Shown here: one piece after another, positions 1 to 6,780 of the stretch
How the letters are laid out: every line of letters begins with the position of its first letter
Numbering within the stretch: the first letter of the stretch is position 1
NCBI GenBank assembly: GCA_946633495.1
Contig: CAMPAX010000074.1
Span: 1 to 9,834 of the forward strand
Origin: an uncultured Lachnospiraceae bacterium
GTDB lineage: Bacteria > Bacillota > Clostridia > Lachnospirales > Lachnospiraceae
Reading direction: 5' to 3'
DNA length: 9,834 nt
Notes under the pieces: generated by a model
The model's input: the letters and a program-made list of their open reading frames with translations, nothing else
What the model was told of the DNA's origin: nothing
The model's database searches: none
Translations under genes and position numbers: made by a program

Positions 1-2
1 CC

Positions 3-413
3 TTCTCCGCTTGCTTCGGCCAGGCATTCCTGGAGCTGCATCCGACCAAGTACGGTGAAGAGCTGGTAAAGAAGATGCAGAAGAGCGGCGCTAAGGCTTA
101 TCTGGTAAATACCGGCTGGAACGGAACAGGAAAGCGTATCTCCATCCCGGATACCCGTGGTATCATCGATGCTATCCTGAATGGCGACATCAAGAAGGCG
201 CCGACAAAGAAGATCCCGTTCTTCGATTTCGAAGTACCGACAGAGCTTCCGGGCGTATCTACAGAGATCCTTGATCCCCGCGATACCTACGCTGACGCTT
301 CCGAATGGGAAGAGAAGGCAAAGGATCTGGCAGGCCGCTTCATCAAGAACTTCAAGAAGTACGAGACCAATGATGCCGGTAAGGCACTTGTTGCCGCAGG
401 TCCCCAGCTGTAA
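3..413 (+). CDS. pckA: Phosphoenolpyruvate carboxykinase (ATP), C-terminal part
   Basis: This is the last 136 codons of a gene whose 5' end lies outside the window; it is open from base 3 to the TAA at 411-413. The product is the ATP-dependent PEP carboxykinase, a cytoplasmic enzyme that interconverts oxaloacetate + ATP with PEP + CO2 + ADP. In anaerobes it often runs towards oxaloacetate as an anaplerotic step. Recognisable family sequence includes SACFGQAFLELHPTKYG, followed by AYLVNTGWNGTGKRI and DTRGIIDAIL, which match the C-terminal domain of the bacterial ATP-type enzyme (full length about 530-540 residues). The end GKALVAAGPQL is also typical. Codon use is biased towards GGC, CCG and AAG, as in a well expressed gene. 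A strong terminator follows within 45 bp, so this is the end of its transcript. The identification is secure from sequence recall, but the catalytic N-terminal and P-loop parts cannot be inspected here. Confidence 0.96.
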   Translation, partial: FSACFGQAFLELHPTKYGEELVKKMQKSGAKAYLVNTGWNGTGKRISIPDTRGIIDAILNGDIKKAPTKKIPFFDFEVPTELPGVSTEILDPRDTYADASEWEEKAKDLAGRFIKNFKKYETNDAGKALVAAGPQL

Positions 414-454
414 GGGCCGCAGCAGGAAATCGATTAAATAAGTTTCCATGAAGG

Positions 455-487
455 ATGAGCCATCCGTTATTTCGGATGGCTCATTTT
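455..487 (+). terminator. Rho-independent terminator of pckA
   Basis: A perfect 12-bp inverted repeat, ATGAGCCATCCG (455-466) and CGGATGGCTCAT (473-484), has a 6-nt loop TTATTT and runs into TTTTCGCTTATTTT. It lies 42 bp after the pckA stop and separates pckA from the sigma-factor operon. Confidence 0.93.
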
Positions 488-551
488 CGCTTATTTTCGA
501 AGGCTGTTTTGACGGAATGAGTGCCCAGATGAAAAAGAAAAATGATCAGAG

Positions 552-557
552 TATAAT
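552..557 (+). promoter_or_regulatory. Possible -10 element (TATAAT) before the sigma-factor operon
   Basis: The 221-bp gap between pckA and the sigma gene holds the pckA terminator and one perfect TATAAT about 78 bp before the sigma ATG. No acceptable -35 lies 16-18 bp upstream; the nearest TTGACG (509-514) is 37 bp away. Either the promoter depends on an activator or another sigma factor, perhaps the operon's own product, or the hexamer is a chance match in an A-rich stretch. Confidence 0.3.
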
Positions 558-634
558 AAAAAAACGAACAAAAACCGATATTCGCCAGGGAAATGCGTCA
601 TAACAGATAAAGGGACGATGAAAGGACAGAATTT

Positions 635-1204
635 ATGGGAAATGAAGAAACCGATAAGAGGATTATAGCGCTTTTTCAGGCGAGAAATGAAGATGCCATC
701 GAAATGACAGATATCCATTACGGGCGATTCTCCCGAACGCTTTCTTACCGGATCGTGCGCTCCCATGAGGATGCGGAGGATTGTGTAAATGAATCCTACC
801 TGAAACTCTGGGATGCGATCCCGCCGACAGTACCGAAAAGTATTAAGGCTTACCTGGGACGTATTGTGCGAAATATATCACTGTCGCTGTTCCGTAAGAA
901 AAAGGCGGAGAAACGGGATGAGGATGCCAATGTACTGCTCTCCGAGCTGGAGGACTGTATCCCGGCGGAGAATAATGTGGAACGGGCTCTGGAGCATATG
1001 GTGCTGGTGCAGCTTCTGGAAAGCTGGATCCGGACGGAAAAGGAAGAAAACCGGAATCTTTTTTTGCTCCGGTATTGGTACGGGGAATCCGTTCCTGAAC
1101 TGGCAGAGAAGTTTCGTATCCCCAAAAGTCAGGTGGCGGACCGGCTTTATCGGATGAGGACCCGACTCAGGGAGTATCTTGAAGGAGAGGGGGTGTCCGT
1201 ATGA
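635..1204 (+). CDS. ECF-type RNA polymerase sigma factor
   Basis: This 189-residue sigma-70-family protein has two domains, as in ECF sigma factors. Region 2 lies at about residues 23-92; the core-binding segment around HEDAEDCVNESYLKLWDAI (44-62) is typical, followed by basic RKKKAEKR. Region 4 lies at about 125-183, with the HTH around VPELAEKFRIPKSQVADRLYRMR, where the recognition helix should bind the -35 element. Between them is a short acidic linker (95-112). Length and architecture fit the family, and there is no C-terminal extension. The ATG is supported by AAAGGA (621-626) with an 8-nt spacer. The gene ends in GTATGA, where its TGA overlaps the next gene's ATG by 4 bp (translational coupling). 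That next gene encodes a single-pass membrane protein, so this is a sigma/anti-sigma pair. The target promoters cannot be read from the sequence, but the serpin in the same operon is the obvious candidate output. The ECF call is firm; the subgroup is not known. Confidence 0.92.
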   Translation: MGNEETDKRIIALFQARNEDAIEMTDIHYGRFSRTLSYRIVRSHEDAEDCVNESYLKLWDAIPPTVPKSIKAYLGRIVRNISLSLFRKKKAEKRDEDANVLLSELEDCIPAENNVERALEHMVLVQLLESWIRTEKEENRNLFLLRYWYGESVPELAEKFRIPKSQVADRLYRMRTRLREYLEGEGVSV

Positions 1205-2277
1205 GCGATAAGCAAGAGAATTTTAAGAATAATTCAAAGGATAAAAGAGAAGCTGCAAACCGTCTGATGGATGGGATTACGGATCTTTCGGATGAGGTAA
1301 TCCTTGCTGCGGATCGGGTTGGGGAAGGCGGATCCGGGGATTCTCGGCCCGTGAATCCGAAATCACAGAAAGAGCCCGCATCATCAGGGAAAAATAAGCG
1401 GATATGGATTCTGGTCGGAACCACCGCGGCAGCAGTACTTCTGGCGGTTCTCGTCGCTCTCGGGGCGAATCTCGGAAGGAAAACAAAAGAGGACGGCCTC
1501 ACGACAGAACCGTATACGGGGCTTACGGTAACGGAGGAAGGAGTGACAGAGGCAGTAGTAACAGAGGCAGTAGTAACAGAAGCAGTAGTGACACCGGGAG
1601 AAGCAACGGAAGCGGGAGCAACGGAGGCAGGAGCAACGGAGGCAGGAGCAACGGAGGCAGCAGCAACGGAAGCGGGAACAGAGAGGCGCCCCACAGAGGC
1701 GGCTGCAAAGGAAAATGCAGTTCATGTTATGGAAACGGGGAATATACCCGGGGAAGAGGGGAAGACAGTAAGCTTTGCGAGCCTTGCTGAAATGGAAGAA
1801 TATGCGGATGTGATCCTGCGGGCGGAACGGCTGGACCGGGAAGAACCGCATATTGAAAGGACTGCGGATGCAATTAGTTCATCGGCGGGGGCATTTACGG
1901 GTGGCTGGACATTTTCCGAAGTAAGGATCCGCAGCGTGTATAAAGATACTACAGATCAGATGAAGGAAGGAAACAGTATCACCATACTTGAAAATGAAGT
2001 GTATGATGATATGGCAAACGTGGTCTATCACATCAACGGATATGAGATGATGGTGGCAGGGAATGAGTATCTGCTCTTCCTGAAAAAATGTGTTCAGGAA
2101 GACGGGACAGAATACTATGTTTCCTGCGGAGTGAATTATGGTACAATATCCACTGCAGAGGACGGAAGATATAAGAACCGGAGATACCAGAACAAGGATG
2201 AGAGTATCGATCTTTCGGCCTATGAAAAGATCTGGGAAGAAGCACTGAAAAAGTATCTATATGGCAATGGGAGGTAA
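1201..2277 (+). CDS. Putative membrane-anchored anti-sigma factor with Thr/Glu/Ala repeat stalk
   Basis: This 358-residue protein is translationally coupled to the sigma gene (ATGA overlap; GGAGAGGGGG ribosome binding site inside the sigma gene). Layout: a charged N-terminal cytoplasmic segment (1-67) containing RLMDGITDLSDEVILAA (21-37), a pattern that recurs at the start of sigma-linked membrane proteins in Lachnospiraceae (from memory, unchecked); one transmembrane helix (68-88), with basic residues on the inner side; a low-complexity stalk of nine pentapeptides of the VTEAV/ATEAG type (115-159); and a C-terminal extracytoplasmic domain (about 185-355). The last domain includes TFSEVRIRSVYKD, GNSITILE and GYEMMVAGNEYLLFLKK, a beta-rich pattern common in secreted Firmicute proteins and usually annotated as hypothetical. 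No zinc-finger (ZAS) HxxxCxxC motif is present, so the anti-sigma role rests on operon position and topology. The short cytoplasmic tail would bind the sigma factor and the outer domain would sense. It could instead be a co-transcribed membrane effector. Confidence 0.7.
   Translation: MSDKQENFKNNSKDKREAANRLMDGITDLSDEVILAADRVGEGGSGDSRPVNPKSQKEPASSGKNKRIWILVGTTAAAVLLAVLVALGANLGRKTKEDGLTTEPYTGLTVTEEGVTEAVVTEAVVTEAVVTPGEATEAGATEAGATEAGATEAAATEAGTERRPTEAAAKENAVHVMETGNIPGEEGKTVSFASLAEMEEYADVILRAERLDREEPHIERTADAISSSAGAFTGGWTFSEVRIRSVYKDTTDQMKEGNSITILENEVYDDMANVVYHINGYEMMVAGNEYLLFLKKCVQEDGTEYYVSCGVNYGTISTAEDGRYKNRRYQNKDESIDLSAYEKIWEEALKKYLYGNGR
1543..1677 (+). repeat. In-frame minisatellite, nine 15-bp units coding VTEAV/ATEAG
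   Basis: Nine consecutive 15-bp units encode residues 115-159 of the putative anti-sigma factor. The first three are almost identical (GTGACAGAGGCAGTA type, VTEAV); the fourth is degenerate (VTPGE); the last five are ATEAG/ATEAA units built on GCAACGGAGGCAGGA. Because the unit is a multiple of three, copy-number slippage would change the length of the external stalk without breaking the frame. The low-complexity DNA also produces spurious long ORFs in other frames. Confidence 0.93.
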
Positions 2278-2280
2278 AAC

Positions 2281-3633
2281 ATGAGAAAGAAAAAGAATAA
2301 ACTGAAGAAAATGATCCCGCTTGCGCTTACTCTGGGTCTGCTCCTTACCGGGTGCGGAGGAACGAAGGAAGGAACCGATCCGGTATCGGGTAAGACGGAG
2401 AATGTCTCTTCGTTCAAAGCGGATGTGGTGAATCTCGCAGAGGGGGTGACGGTAAACGAAAAGGAGCTGATCGATGTACCGGTGACGGATGTCCAGTGCA
2501 GTGCCATGTCCCGGGGGGCTGTGCAGCTTCTCCTTAAGTCCATGGAACTGGGGGAGAAGGGAACAAATTACCTGCTCAGTCCGGTTTCCCTTGAGATGGC
2601 TTTCGGCATGCTGGTGACAGGGGCTGAAGAAGGAAGCGAGACCGAGAAGGAGATTATGGAGCTTTTTATGCCCGGAGAAAAAGCGACGCAGGATGAGCTG
2701 AACGGGGAGATGGCGACATTGGGGAGGAGGATGAAGAAGACCGACGGTGTGGACTGGAACGTGGCGAACTCCATCTGGGTGAAGAAAGACGGAGGAGTAA
2801 AACTAAAGGAGAGTTACATTTCCGATGCGGTAAATTACTATCAGGCAGAGCTTTATTCTGCGCCCTTCGATCAAAGCACAGTGGACGAGATCAATGGCTG
2901 GGTGAAGAAGAATACAAAAGAGAGGATACCGTCGATCCTGAACAGTTTGGATGATCAGACTGCGCTTGTTCTGGTAAATGCGCTGGCCTTTGACGGAACA
3001 TGGATGAACAGCATTGAGGATAATAAAGTAAAGGAGAATTCGACATTTACGAACGTCGATGGCACGGAGTCGAAGGTTTCCATGATGCAGACCATGGAAA
3101 AGGGATATGTACAGATTGCCGGAGGAAAGGGATTCCTCAAACCGTACGAAGGAGGAAACTATTCTTTCTTTGGGCTGCTTCCTCCGGAGAATATGACGGC
3201 GGAGGAATATCTGGCGAAGGTCCTTTCGGATAAGAAATCCCTTTCGGAGGCCATAAAGGAAAGGGATTATGAGCCGGAGCTTGATGTGGAATTTCCGGAA
3301 TTCAAGGTGGAATACGGTGCGGATATGAATGAATTGCTCAGGGCGATGGGAGCGGAGAAAATGTTCGGAACCGGTGCGGAGTTTGGCAAAATGATCACGG
3401 AAGACAGCGAAAGGATCTCTGTGGATCAGGTGGTGCATAGGACCATGATCGATGTGAACCGGAAAGGGACGAAGGCGGCGGCAGCGACAGCCATCGCCGC
3501 AACGGAAGCAGCCTTGCCTGAGGCAGGTCCCAAGGTCATAGAGATTCACCTGAACCGTCCCTTTGTTTACGGGATCATCGATATGTACACCGGTCTTCCG
3601 GTATTCCTGGGTGTGCAGAACACTATGAAGTAA
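2281..3633 (+). CDS. Serpin-family serine protease inhibitor, surface lipoprotein
   Basis: This 450-residue protein starts 3 nt after the putative anti-sigma gene, with GGGAGG (2269-2274) as ribosome binding site. A lysine-rich N-terminus and hydrophobic stretch end in the lipobox LTGC (Cys25), so the mature protein should be lipid-anchored outside the membrane. The serpin fold is clear from NYLLSPVSLEMAFGMLVTGA (helix B), VANSIWVKK, LVLVNALAFDGTWM (strand 3A), YSFFGLLPPE, MNELLRAMGAEKMF and the C-terminal HLNRPFVYGIIDMYTGLPVFLGV signature. The reactive-centre loop begins with the hinge GTKAAAAT (396-403, P15-P8), the small-residue pattern expected of an inhibitory serpin that inserts its loop. 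P13 is Lys instead of the usual Glu. By the 17-residue rule P1 falls at Ala410 (EAALPEAG), suggesting elastase- or subtilisin-like targets; the exact bond is uncertain because the distal loop is about 6 residues longer than in alpha-1-antitrypsin. Gut bacterial serpins that inhibit host elastase-type proteases are known. A terminator follows, so it is the last gene of the operon. Confidence 0.95.
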   Translation: MRKKKNKLKKMIPLALTLGLLLTGCGGTKEGTDPVSGKTENVSSFKADVVNLAEGVTVNEKELIDVPVTDVQCSAMSRGAVQLLLKSMELGEKGTNYLLSPVSLEMAFGMLVTGAEEGSETEKEIMELFMPGEKATQDELNGEMATLGRRMKKTDGVDWNVANSIWVKKDGGVKLKESYISDAVNYYQAELYSAPFDQSTVDEINGWVKKNTKERIPSILNSLDDQTALVLVNALAFDGTWMNSIEDNKVKENSTFTNVDGTESKVSMMQTMEKGYVQIAGGKGFLKPYEGGNYSFFGLLPPENMTAEEYLAKVLSDKKSLSEAIKERDYEPELDVEFPEFKVEYGADMNELLRAMGAEKMFGTGAEFGKMITEDSERISVDQVVHRTMIDVNRKGTKAAAATAIAATEAALPEAGPKVIEIHLNRPFVYGIIDMYTGLPVFLGVQNTMK

Positions 3634-3657
3634 GAAAGAAATATATCAGGAAATGAA

Positions 3658-3692
3658 AAAGGCCGGGGATGAAGTGACTTTCCCCGGCCTTT
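3658..3692 (+). terminator. Terminator after the serpin gene
   Basis: A 12-bp stem AAAGGCCGGGGA (3658-3669) / TCCCCGGCCTTT (3681-3692) has an 11-nt loop and begins 25 bp after the serpin stop. The T tract after it is short (CCTTTACAT), but the A-rich 5' side means it could also act on the opposite strand. It closes the sigma operon. Confidence 0.85.
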
Positions 3693-3737
3693 ACATATCC
3701 GCTTCTCCTTCGCTTCTTTCGTTTCGGGTAAAAAACT

Positions 3738-3766
3738 ATGACGAGAGTCCCGGGATATGGTATAAT
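3738..3766 (+). promoter_or_regulatory. Extended -10 promoter for the metallophosphoesterase pair
   Basis: ATGACG (-35, 3738-3743, 4 of 6 to TTGACA), a 17-bp spacer, then TGG-TATAAT (3758-3766), a perfect -10 with the extended TGn motif. Transcription should start near 3773, leaving a leader of about 57 nt before the ATG at 3830. This is a good housekeeping sigma-A promoter. Confidence 0.8.
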
Positions 3767-3829
3767 CAAAAGGACGGGATCGGGGAAAAAACGGCCCCGT
3801 TTGAAAGTAATGGGAGATGGGGTGAGCAA

Positions 3830-4627
3830 ATGGCAACCTACGTGATGGCGGATATCCATGGCTGTTACACGGAGTTTCGGAAGATGCTGGAGAAGATCGG
3901 TTTTGATGGAAAGAAAGATGAACTGATCATCGCAGGCGATATCGTGGACCGCGGGAAAGAAAACTATGAGATGTTGGAATATGCGGCTTCCTATCCGGAG
4001 GGCGTGACATTTCTCATGGGGAATCATGATAAAGACTTCATCTATTACTGTATACAGCTTCGGCTGCTCTATAAAAAACACAAGGTTCCGGAGAATCTGG
4101 ATCTGAAAACTCTGGTGAGTGACAGCAGATATGAGTATCTCTTCAATTACCATGTGATCGATCATTACGAAACGGTACGACAGCTGATCGAGGACAATGA
4201 GCATTCGGTGTCGCTGGAGGATTTCCGGCGCTGGGCGGATGTGATCTCGGAATTTCCTTTTTTTGTACGGAGGGAGATCGGCGGTAAAAAATACATTATA
4301 GTGCACGCGGGATATATCTCCGAGGAAGAATACCGGCATGCATGGAGCACCGGCGCCATCAATCCGCGGTTCAGGATCGAGGATTTCTATGTATGGGCCA
4401 GGGAAGAGGGGATGGACTATGGAGAGGAAGGAGCTACCGTAGTTTTCGGACATACCCCCACCATCGCCGAGCGGGATTTCTATAACCACGGGCAGGTGTT
4501 CTTTGAGGAACGTGGGAACAAGCGTTTCATCAATATCGACTGTGGGTGCGTGTTCCGTTCCTGGAACTTGGAAGCAAATCTGGCCTGCATCCGCCTGGAT
4601 GATGAGAAACTGTTTTATCTGAATTGA
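3830..4627 (+). CDS. Metallophosphoesterase, PPP-family (Ser/Thr phosphatase or ApaH/PrpE-like)
   Basis: This is a 265-residue cytoplasmic hydrolase with the complete two-metal site of the PPP/calcineurin-like family: DIHG (8-11), GDIVDRG (36-42), GNHD (64-67), VHAG (158-161) and GHTP (207-210), ending with NIDCGC (235-240). The spacing fits bacterial PrpA/PrpE/ApaH-type enzymes, which hydrolyse phosphoprotein or diadenosine-polyphosphate substrates; sequence alone does not separate these. The frame is open upstream to an ATG at 3653, but that start would lie inside the serpin terminator and upstream of the promoter. The ATG at 3830 gives DIHG at the usual distance from the N-terminus and is preceded by GGGAGATGGGGTGAG, so it is chosen. 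A second, differently built phosphoesterase follows after 15 nt and should be co-transcribed. Family confidence is high; the substrate is unknown. Confidence 0.92.
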   Translation: MATYVMADIHGCYTEFRKMLEKIGFDGKKDELIIAGDIVDRGKENYEMLEYAASYPEGVTFLMGNHDKDFIYYCIQLRLLYKKHKVPENLDLKTLVSDSRYEYLFNYHVIDHYETVRQLIEDNEHSVSLEDFRRWADVISEFPFFVRREIGGKKYIIVHAGYISEEEYRHAWSTGAINPRFRIEDFYVWAREEGMDYGEEGATVVFGHTPTIAERDFYNHGQVFFEERGNKRFINIDCGCVFRSWNLEANLACIRLDDEKLFYLN

Positions 4628-4642
4628 GTCGGAGGTCCAAAT

Positions 4643-5278
4643 ATGAATTACTACATCAGTGATCTTCATCTGTTTCACAGAAATGTGACCATGGCCGGAC
4701 GGAACTATGACAATCGGCCGTTTGCGAATGTTTCGGAGATGGGTGAGAAGATCCGGGAGAAGTGGAATAAGAAGGTGACACGGGCCGACACGGTATACAT
4801 TGTCGGTGATGTGGCCATGCATGCGTCAGCGGAGACATGCATCGAGTATGTAGGGAGTCTGAAGGGACATAAGGTCCTGGTCAAGGGGAATCATGATGAC
4901 CTCCGGGATCCCATGTACAGACAGCTTTTTGAAGAAATCTGTGATTACAAGGAAGTGAGCGACGGATTCCGTGGGCAGAATGTAAAGCTGGTTCTCTGCC
5001 ATTACCCGATCCTGATGTGGAAGCACCAGCATCGAGGGACCATTTTGCTTTATGGACATGTGCACAACTCGGAGGAAGAGGTATATTTCCAACGGTGTCT
5101 CGCGGAAATGAATGCAACGGATTACAGCGGTCGTCGGACGGGGAAGAGCGAGCTGAAGGCGTTTAACGTCGGATGCATGATGCCTTACATGGATTATGAG
5201 CCTCGCTCGATCTGGGAACTGCTGGAGATGGATCGTCAGAGGCGGGAGGCTGAAGAGCGGACTCAAAGCGGCGAGTAA
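4643..5278 (+). CDS. Metallophosphoesterase, compact calcineurin-like family
   Basis: This 211-residue protein has a second calcineurin-type active site, different from its neighbour: DLHLFH (7-12), GDVAMH (55-60), GNHDD (82-86), CHYP (119-122) and GHVHN (138-142). It lacks the VDRG extension of the PPP group. The DxHLFHxN start and GHVHN end place it with small single-domain phosphoesterases seen in bacteria and phages, usually annotated simply as metallophosphoesterase. The C-terminal stretch NVGCMMPYMDYEPRSIWEL is typical of that group, and the last 20 residues are charged. The ribosome binding site GGAGG (4631-4635) stands 7 nt before ATG. The gene lies 15 nt after the PPP-family phosphatase, so the two form one operon. 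Possible substrates include phosphodiesters or nucleotides; nothing in the window identifies one. No clear terminator follows; a small GNRA-capped hairpin at 5321-5334 has no T tract. Confidence 0.92.
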   Translation: MNYYISDLHLFHRNVTMAGRNYDNRPFANVSEMGEKIREKWNKKVTRADTVYIVGDVAMHASAETCIEYVGSLKGHKVLVKGNHDDLRDPMYRQLFEEICDYKEVSDGFRGQNVKLVLCHYPILMWKHQHRGTILLYGHVHNSEEEVYFQRCLAEMNATDYSGRRTGKSELKAFNVGCMMPYMDYEPRSIWELLEMDRQRREAEERTQSGE

Positions 5279-5366
5279 AGATAAACATCCGCAAATACGT
5301 GCGATATGATAATCTACGGAGCGGCGAAAGCTGCGAAGTATGGAATCAATCATAGGAAAAATGAGG

Positions 5367-5395
5367 TTGACATTTCCATATGAAAACTGTAATCT
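5367..5395 (+). promoter_or_regulatory. Probable promoter of the GH26 gene
   Basis: A perfect -35 TTGACA (5367-5372) is followed either by TGTAAT (5388-5393, 15-bp spacer, 5 of 6) or by TAATCT (5390-5395, 17-bp spacer, 3 of 6). Transcription would start about 5400, roughly 30 nt before the chosen ATG at 5432. This argues against the in-frame TTG at 5396 being the start codon. Confidence 0.6.
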
Positions 5396-5431
5396 TTGGC
5401 ATTGGAGAAGGTGATTAGAAAGGAACCGCCA

Positions 5432-6406
5432 ATGGCAAGCACAAGGAAATGGGATCTCCCTTCAAATATTGAATCGCAGCCCTGTGTCAGGAGCGTGATG
5501 ATGTTCCTGGCGGATATCACGGGGGACCGGATCATAACGGGGCAGCATACACAGACGATGGAGATGGAGGAACTGACGAAGATCCGGGAGGTGACCGGGA
5601 AGGAACCGGCGCTGCTGGGCTTTGAACTCCTGTCTTATTCGCCGAATATCAATGAACAGGATACGGATGAGGAGTGCATGACGGAGGTACGGGAAAACCG
5701 CGATACCCTGCGGCATGCCTGGGAATGGGCTGAGAAGAAAGGACTGATCACCTTTACCTGGCACTGGTTCTCCCCCATGTACGGACATTCGAAGTCGTTC
5801 TTTACAAAGAATACGGAATATGATGCCTGGCAGGCAGTGAACGAGGGGACGCTGGAGCATGAGGCGCTGCTTTCGGATCTGGATCATATGGCAGGTTTGC
5901 TCCGGCCCTTCTGCGAGAAGGGTGTTCCCATCCTGTGGCGGCCTTTCCATGAAATGGACGGTACCTGGTTCTGGTGGGGACGGGAAGGTGCGGAGCCGGC
6001 AAAACGTCTCTGGCGCATCATGTATAAGCGTTTCACGGAGGTGCACCATCTGACGAATCTGATCTGGGTATGGAACGCGGAGCATGCGGAATTCTATCCC
6101 GGAGATGACGTGGTGGATATCATTTCCAGAGACATGTATCCGGAGGCGCATGAACACACGGCGCGTCAGGAAGAGTACGCAGCCATGGAGCAGATTCCGG
6201 GGGAGCCGAAGCTGGTGCTGATCGGAGAGATCGGCGTATTGCCGGATGTGAAGGAACTCCATAAAAAAAAGGTGGGCTGGTCCTCGTATATGACATGGTC
6301 CAAGGATTACTGTCTGACCGAGAAATATAATTCTTTTGAAGAACTGAAGCGGGTGTACGACAGTCCTTACGCAGTAACAAAAGATGAGCTGCCGGTGTTG
6401 TACTGA
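5432..6406 (+). CDS. Glycoside hydrolase family 26 (beta-mannanase type), no signal peptide
   Basis: This 324-residue enzyme is a single (beta/alpha)8 catalytic domain of family GH26 (clan GH-A), mostly beta-1,4-mannanases or mannobiose-releasing enzymes, with some xylanases and lichenases. Family marks: GDRIITGQH (31-39); TWHW (109-112); PILWRPFHEMDGTWFWWG (166-183), with the acid/base Glu174; WVWNAEH (212-218); and LIGEIG (263-268), with the nucleophile Glu266, followed by MTWSKDY. Both catalytic glutamates are present and the domain is complete. There is no signal peptide, membrane helix or carbohydrate-binding module, so it should act in the cytoplasm on imported manno-oligosaccharides. 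The ATG at 5432 has AAGGA (5420-5424) 7 nt upstream; an in-frame TTG at 5396 overlaps the promoter and is rejected. No transporter or other mannan gene is in the window. A STAS gene follows 61 bp later, an odd partner for a glycosidase; co-transcription is possible but unproven. Substrate specificity is inferred only from family. Confidence 0.93.
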   Translation: MASTRKWDLPSNIESQPCVRSVMMFLADITGDRIITGQHTQTMEMEELTKIREVTGKEPALLGFELLSYSPNINEQDTDEECMTEVRENRDTLRHAWEWAEKKGLITFTWHWFSPMYGHSKSFFTKNTEYDAWQAVNEGTLEHEALLSDLDHMAGLLRPFCEKGVPILWRPFHEMDGTWFWWGREGAEPAKRLWRIMYKRFTEVHHLTNLIWVWNAEHAEFYPGDDVVDIISRDMYPEAHEHTARQEEYAAMEQIPGEPKLVLIGEIGVLPDVKELHKKKVGWSSYMTWSKDYCLTEKYNSFEELKRVYDSPYAVTKDELPVLY

Positions 6407-6467
6407 TCCTGTCTCGGAGGGATAAAAAGGCAGGGGTATAGCTGATCCAAAAGGAGGAAATCAAGTT

Positions 6468-6773
6468 ATGAAGATTGAAGTATCCACGAATGAAGGAATC
6501 TGCATCCTTTTTCCGGAGGGCTGGGTTGATTCTACAAATGCCACCGAACTGGAGCAGAGCGTGAATGCGTATGTTGACGATTATGAGACGCTGATTCTTG
6601 ATCTTGCCGGCGTTGATTACATTTCGTCTGCGGGGCTTCGCGTGATCGTTGCCGCACATAAGGAGATGGCTGACAGGGGCGGAAAATTCGTACTTCGCAA
6701 CCTGAACCGGAACGTCAGCGACATCATCCGTCTTACCGGTTTCGACAGAAAGCTGAATATCGAGAAGGACTGA
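6468..6773 (+). CDS. STAS-domain anti-sigma factor antagonist (SpoIIAA/RsbV-like)
   Basis: This is a 101-residue single STAS domain. DLAGVDYISSAGLRVI (45-60) is the diagnostic segment; aligned with SpoIIAA, the phosphorylatable serine is Ser54 (Ser53 is its neighbour). Proteins of this family bind an RsbW/SpoIIAB-type kinase when unphosphorylated and are switched off by phosphorylation on that serine; a PP2C-type phosphatase reverses it. Both activities are encoded in the next gene, so this is most likely its substrate. The ribosome binding site is a perfect AAGGAGG (6451-6457) with a 10-nt spacer. A weak promoter-like pair, TTGTAC (6398-6403) and GATAAA (6421-6426) with a 17-bp spacer, overlaps the end of the GH26 gene, so the start of this transcript is unclear. 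A hairpin just after the stop may limit read-through into the phosphatase/kinase gene. The family assignment is firm; which output the switch controls is not visible. Confidence 0.95.
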   Translation: MKIEVSTNEGICILFPEGWVDSTNATELEQSVNAYVDDYETLILDLAGVDYISSAGLRVIVAAHKEMADRGGKFVLRNLNRNVSDIIRLTGFDRKLNIEKD

Positions 6774-6780
6774 TGATCCT

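Noticed and set aside
1404..1790. Open frames in other phases and on the minus strand across the repeat region
   Set aside because: The 15-bp repeats contain no stops in several frames, giving low-complexity Ser/Gly/Arg or Leu/Pro translations; they are shadows of the anti-sigma gene.
3653..3829. Upstream in-frame start for the first phosphoesterase
   Set aside because: It lies in the serpin terminator and upstream of a strong promoter, and would add 59 residues absent from the family.
3623..4822. Long minus-strand open frame (399 codons) opposite the metallophosphoesterase genes
   Set aside because: It is antisense to two complete, motif-rich genes and has no ribosome binding site or recognisable domain; it arises from codon bias on the + strand.
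5396..5431. In-frame TTG start for the GH26 gene
   Set aside because: It abuts the predicted -10 element and lacks a ribosome binding site; the ATG at 5432 has a good one.
6398..6426. Promoter TTGTAC-17-GATAAA for the STAS gene
   Set aside because: Both hexamers are weak and the -35 lies inside the GH26 gene; kept only as a possibility in the STAS entry.
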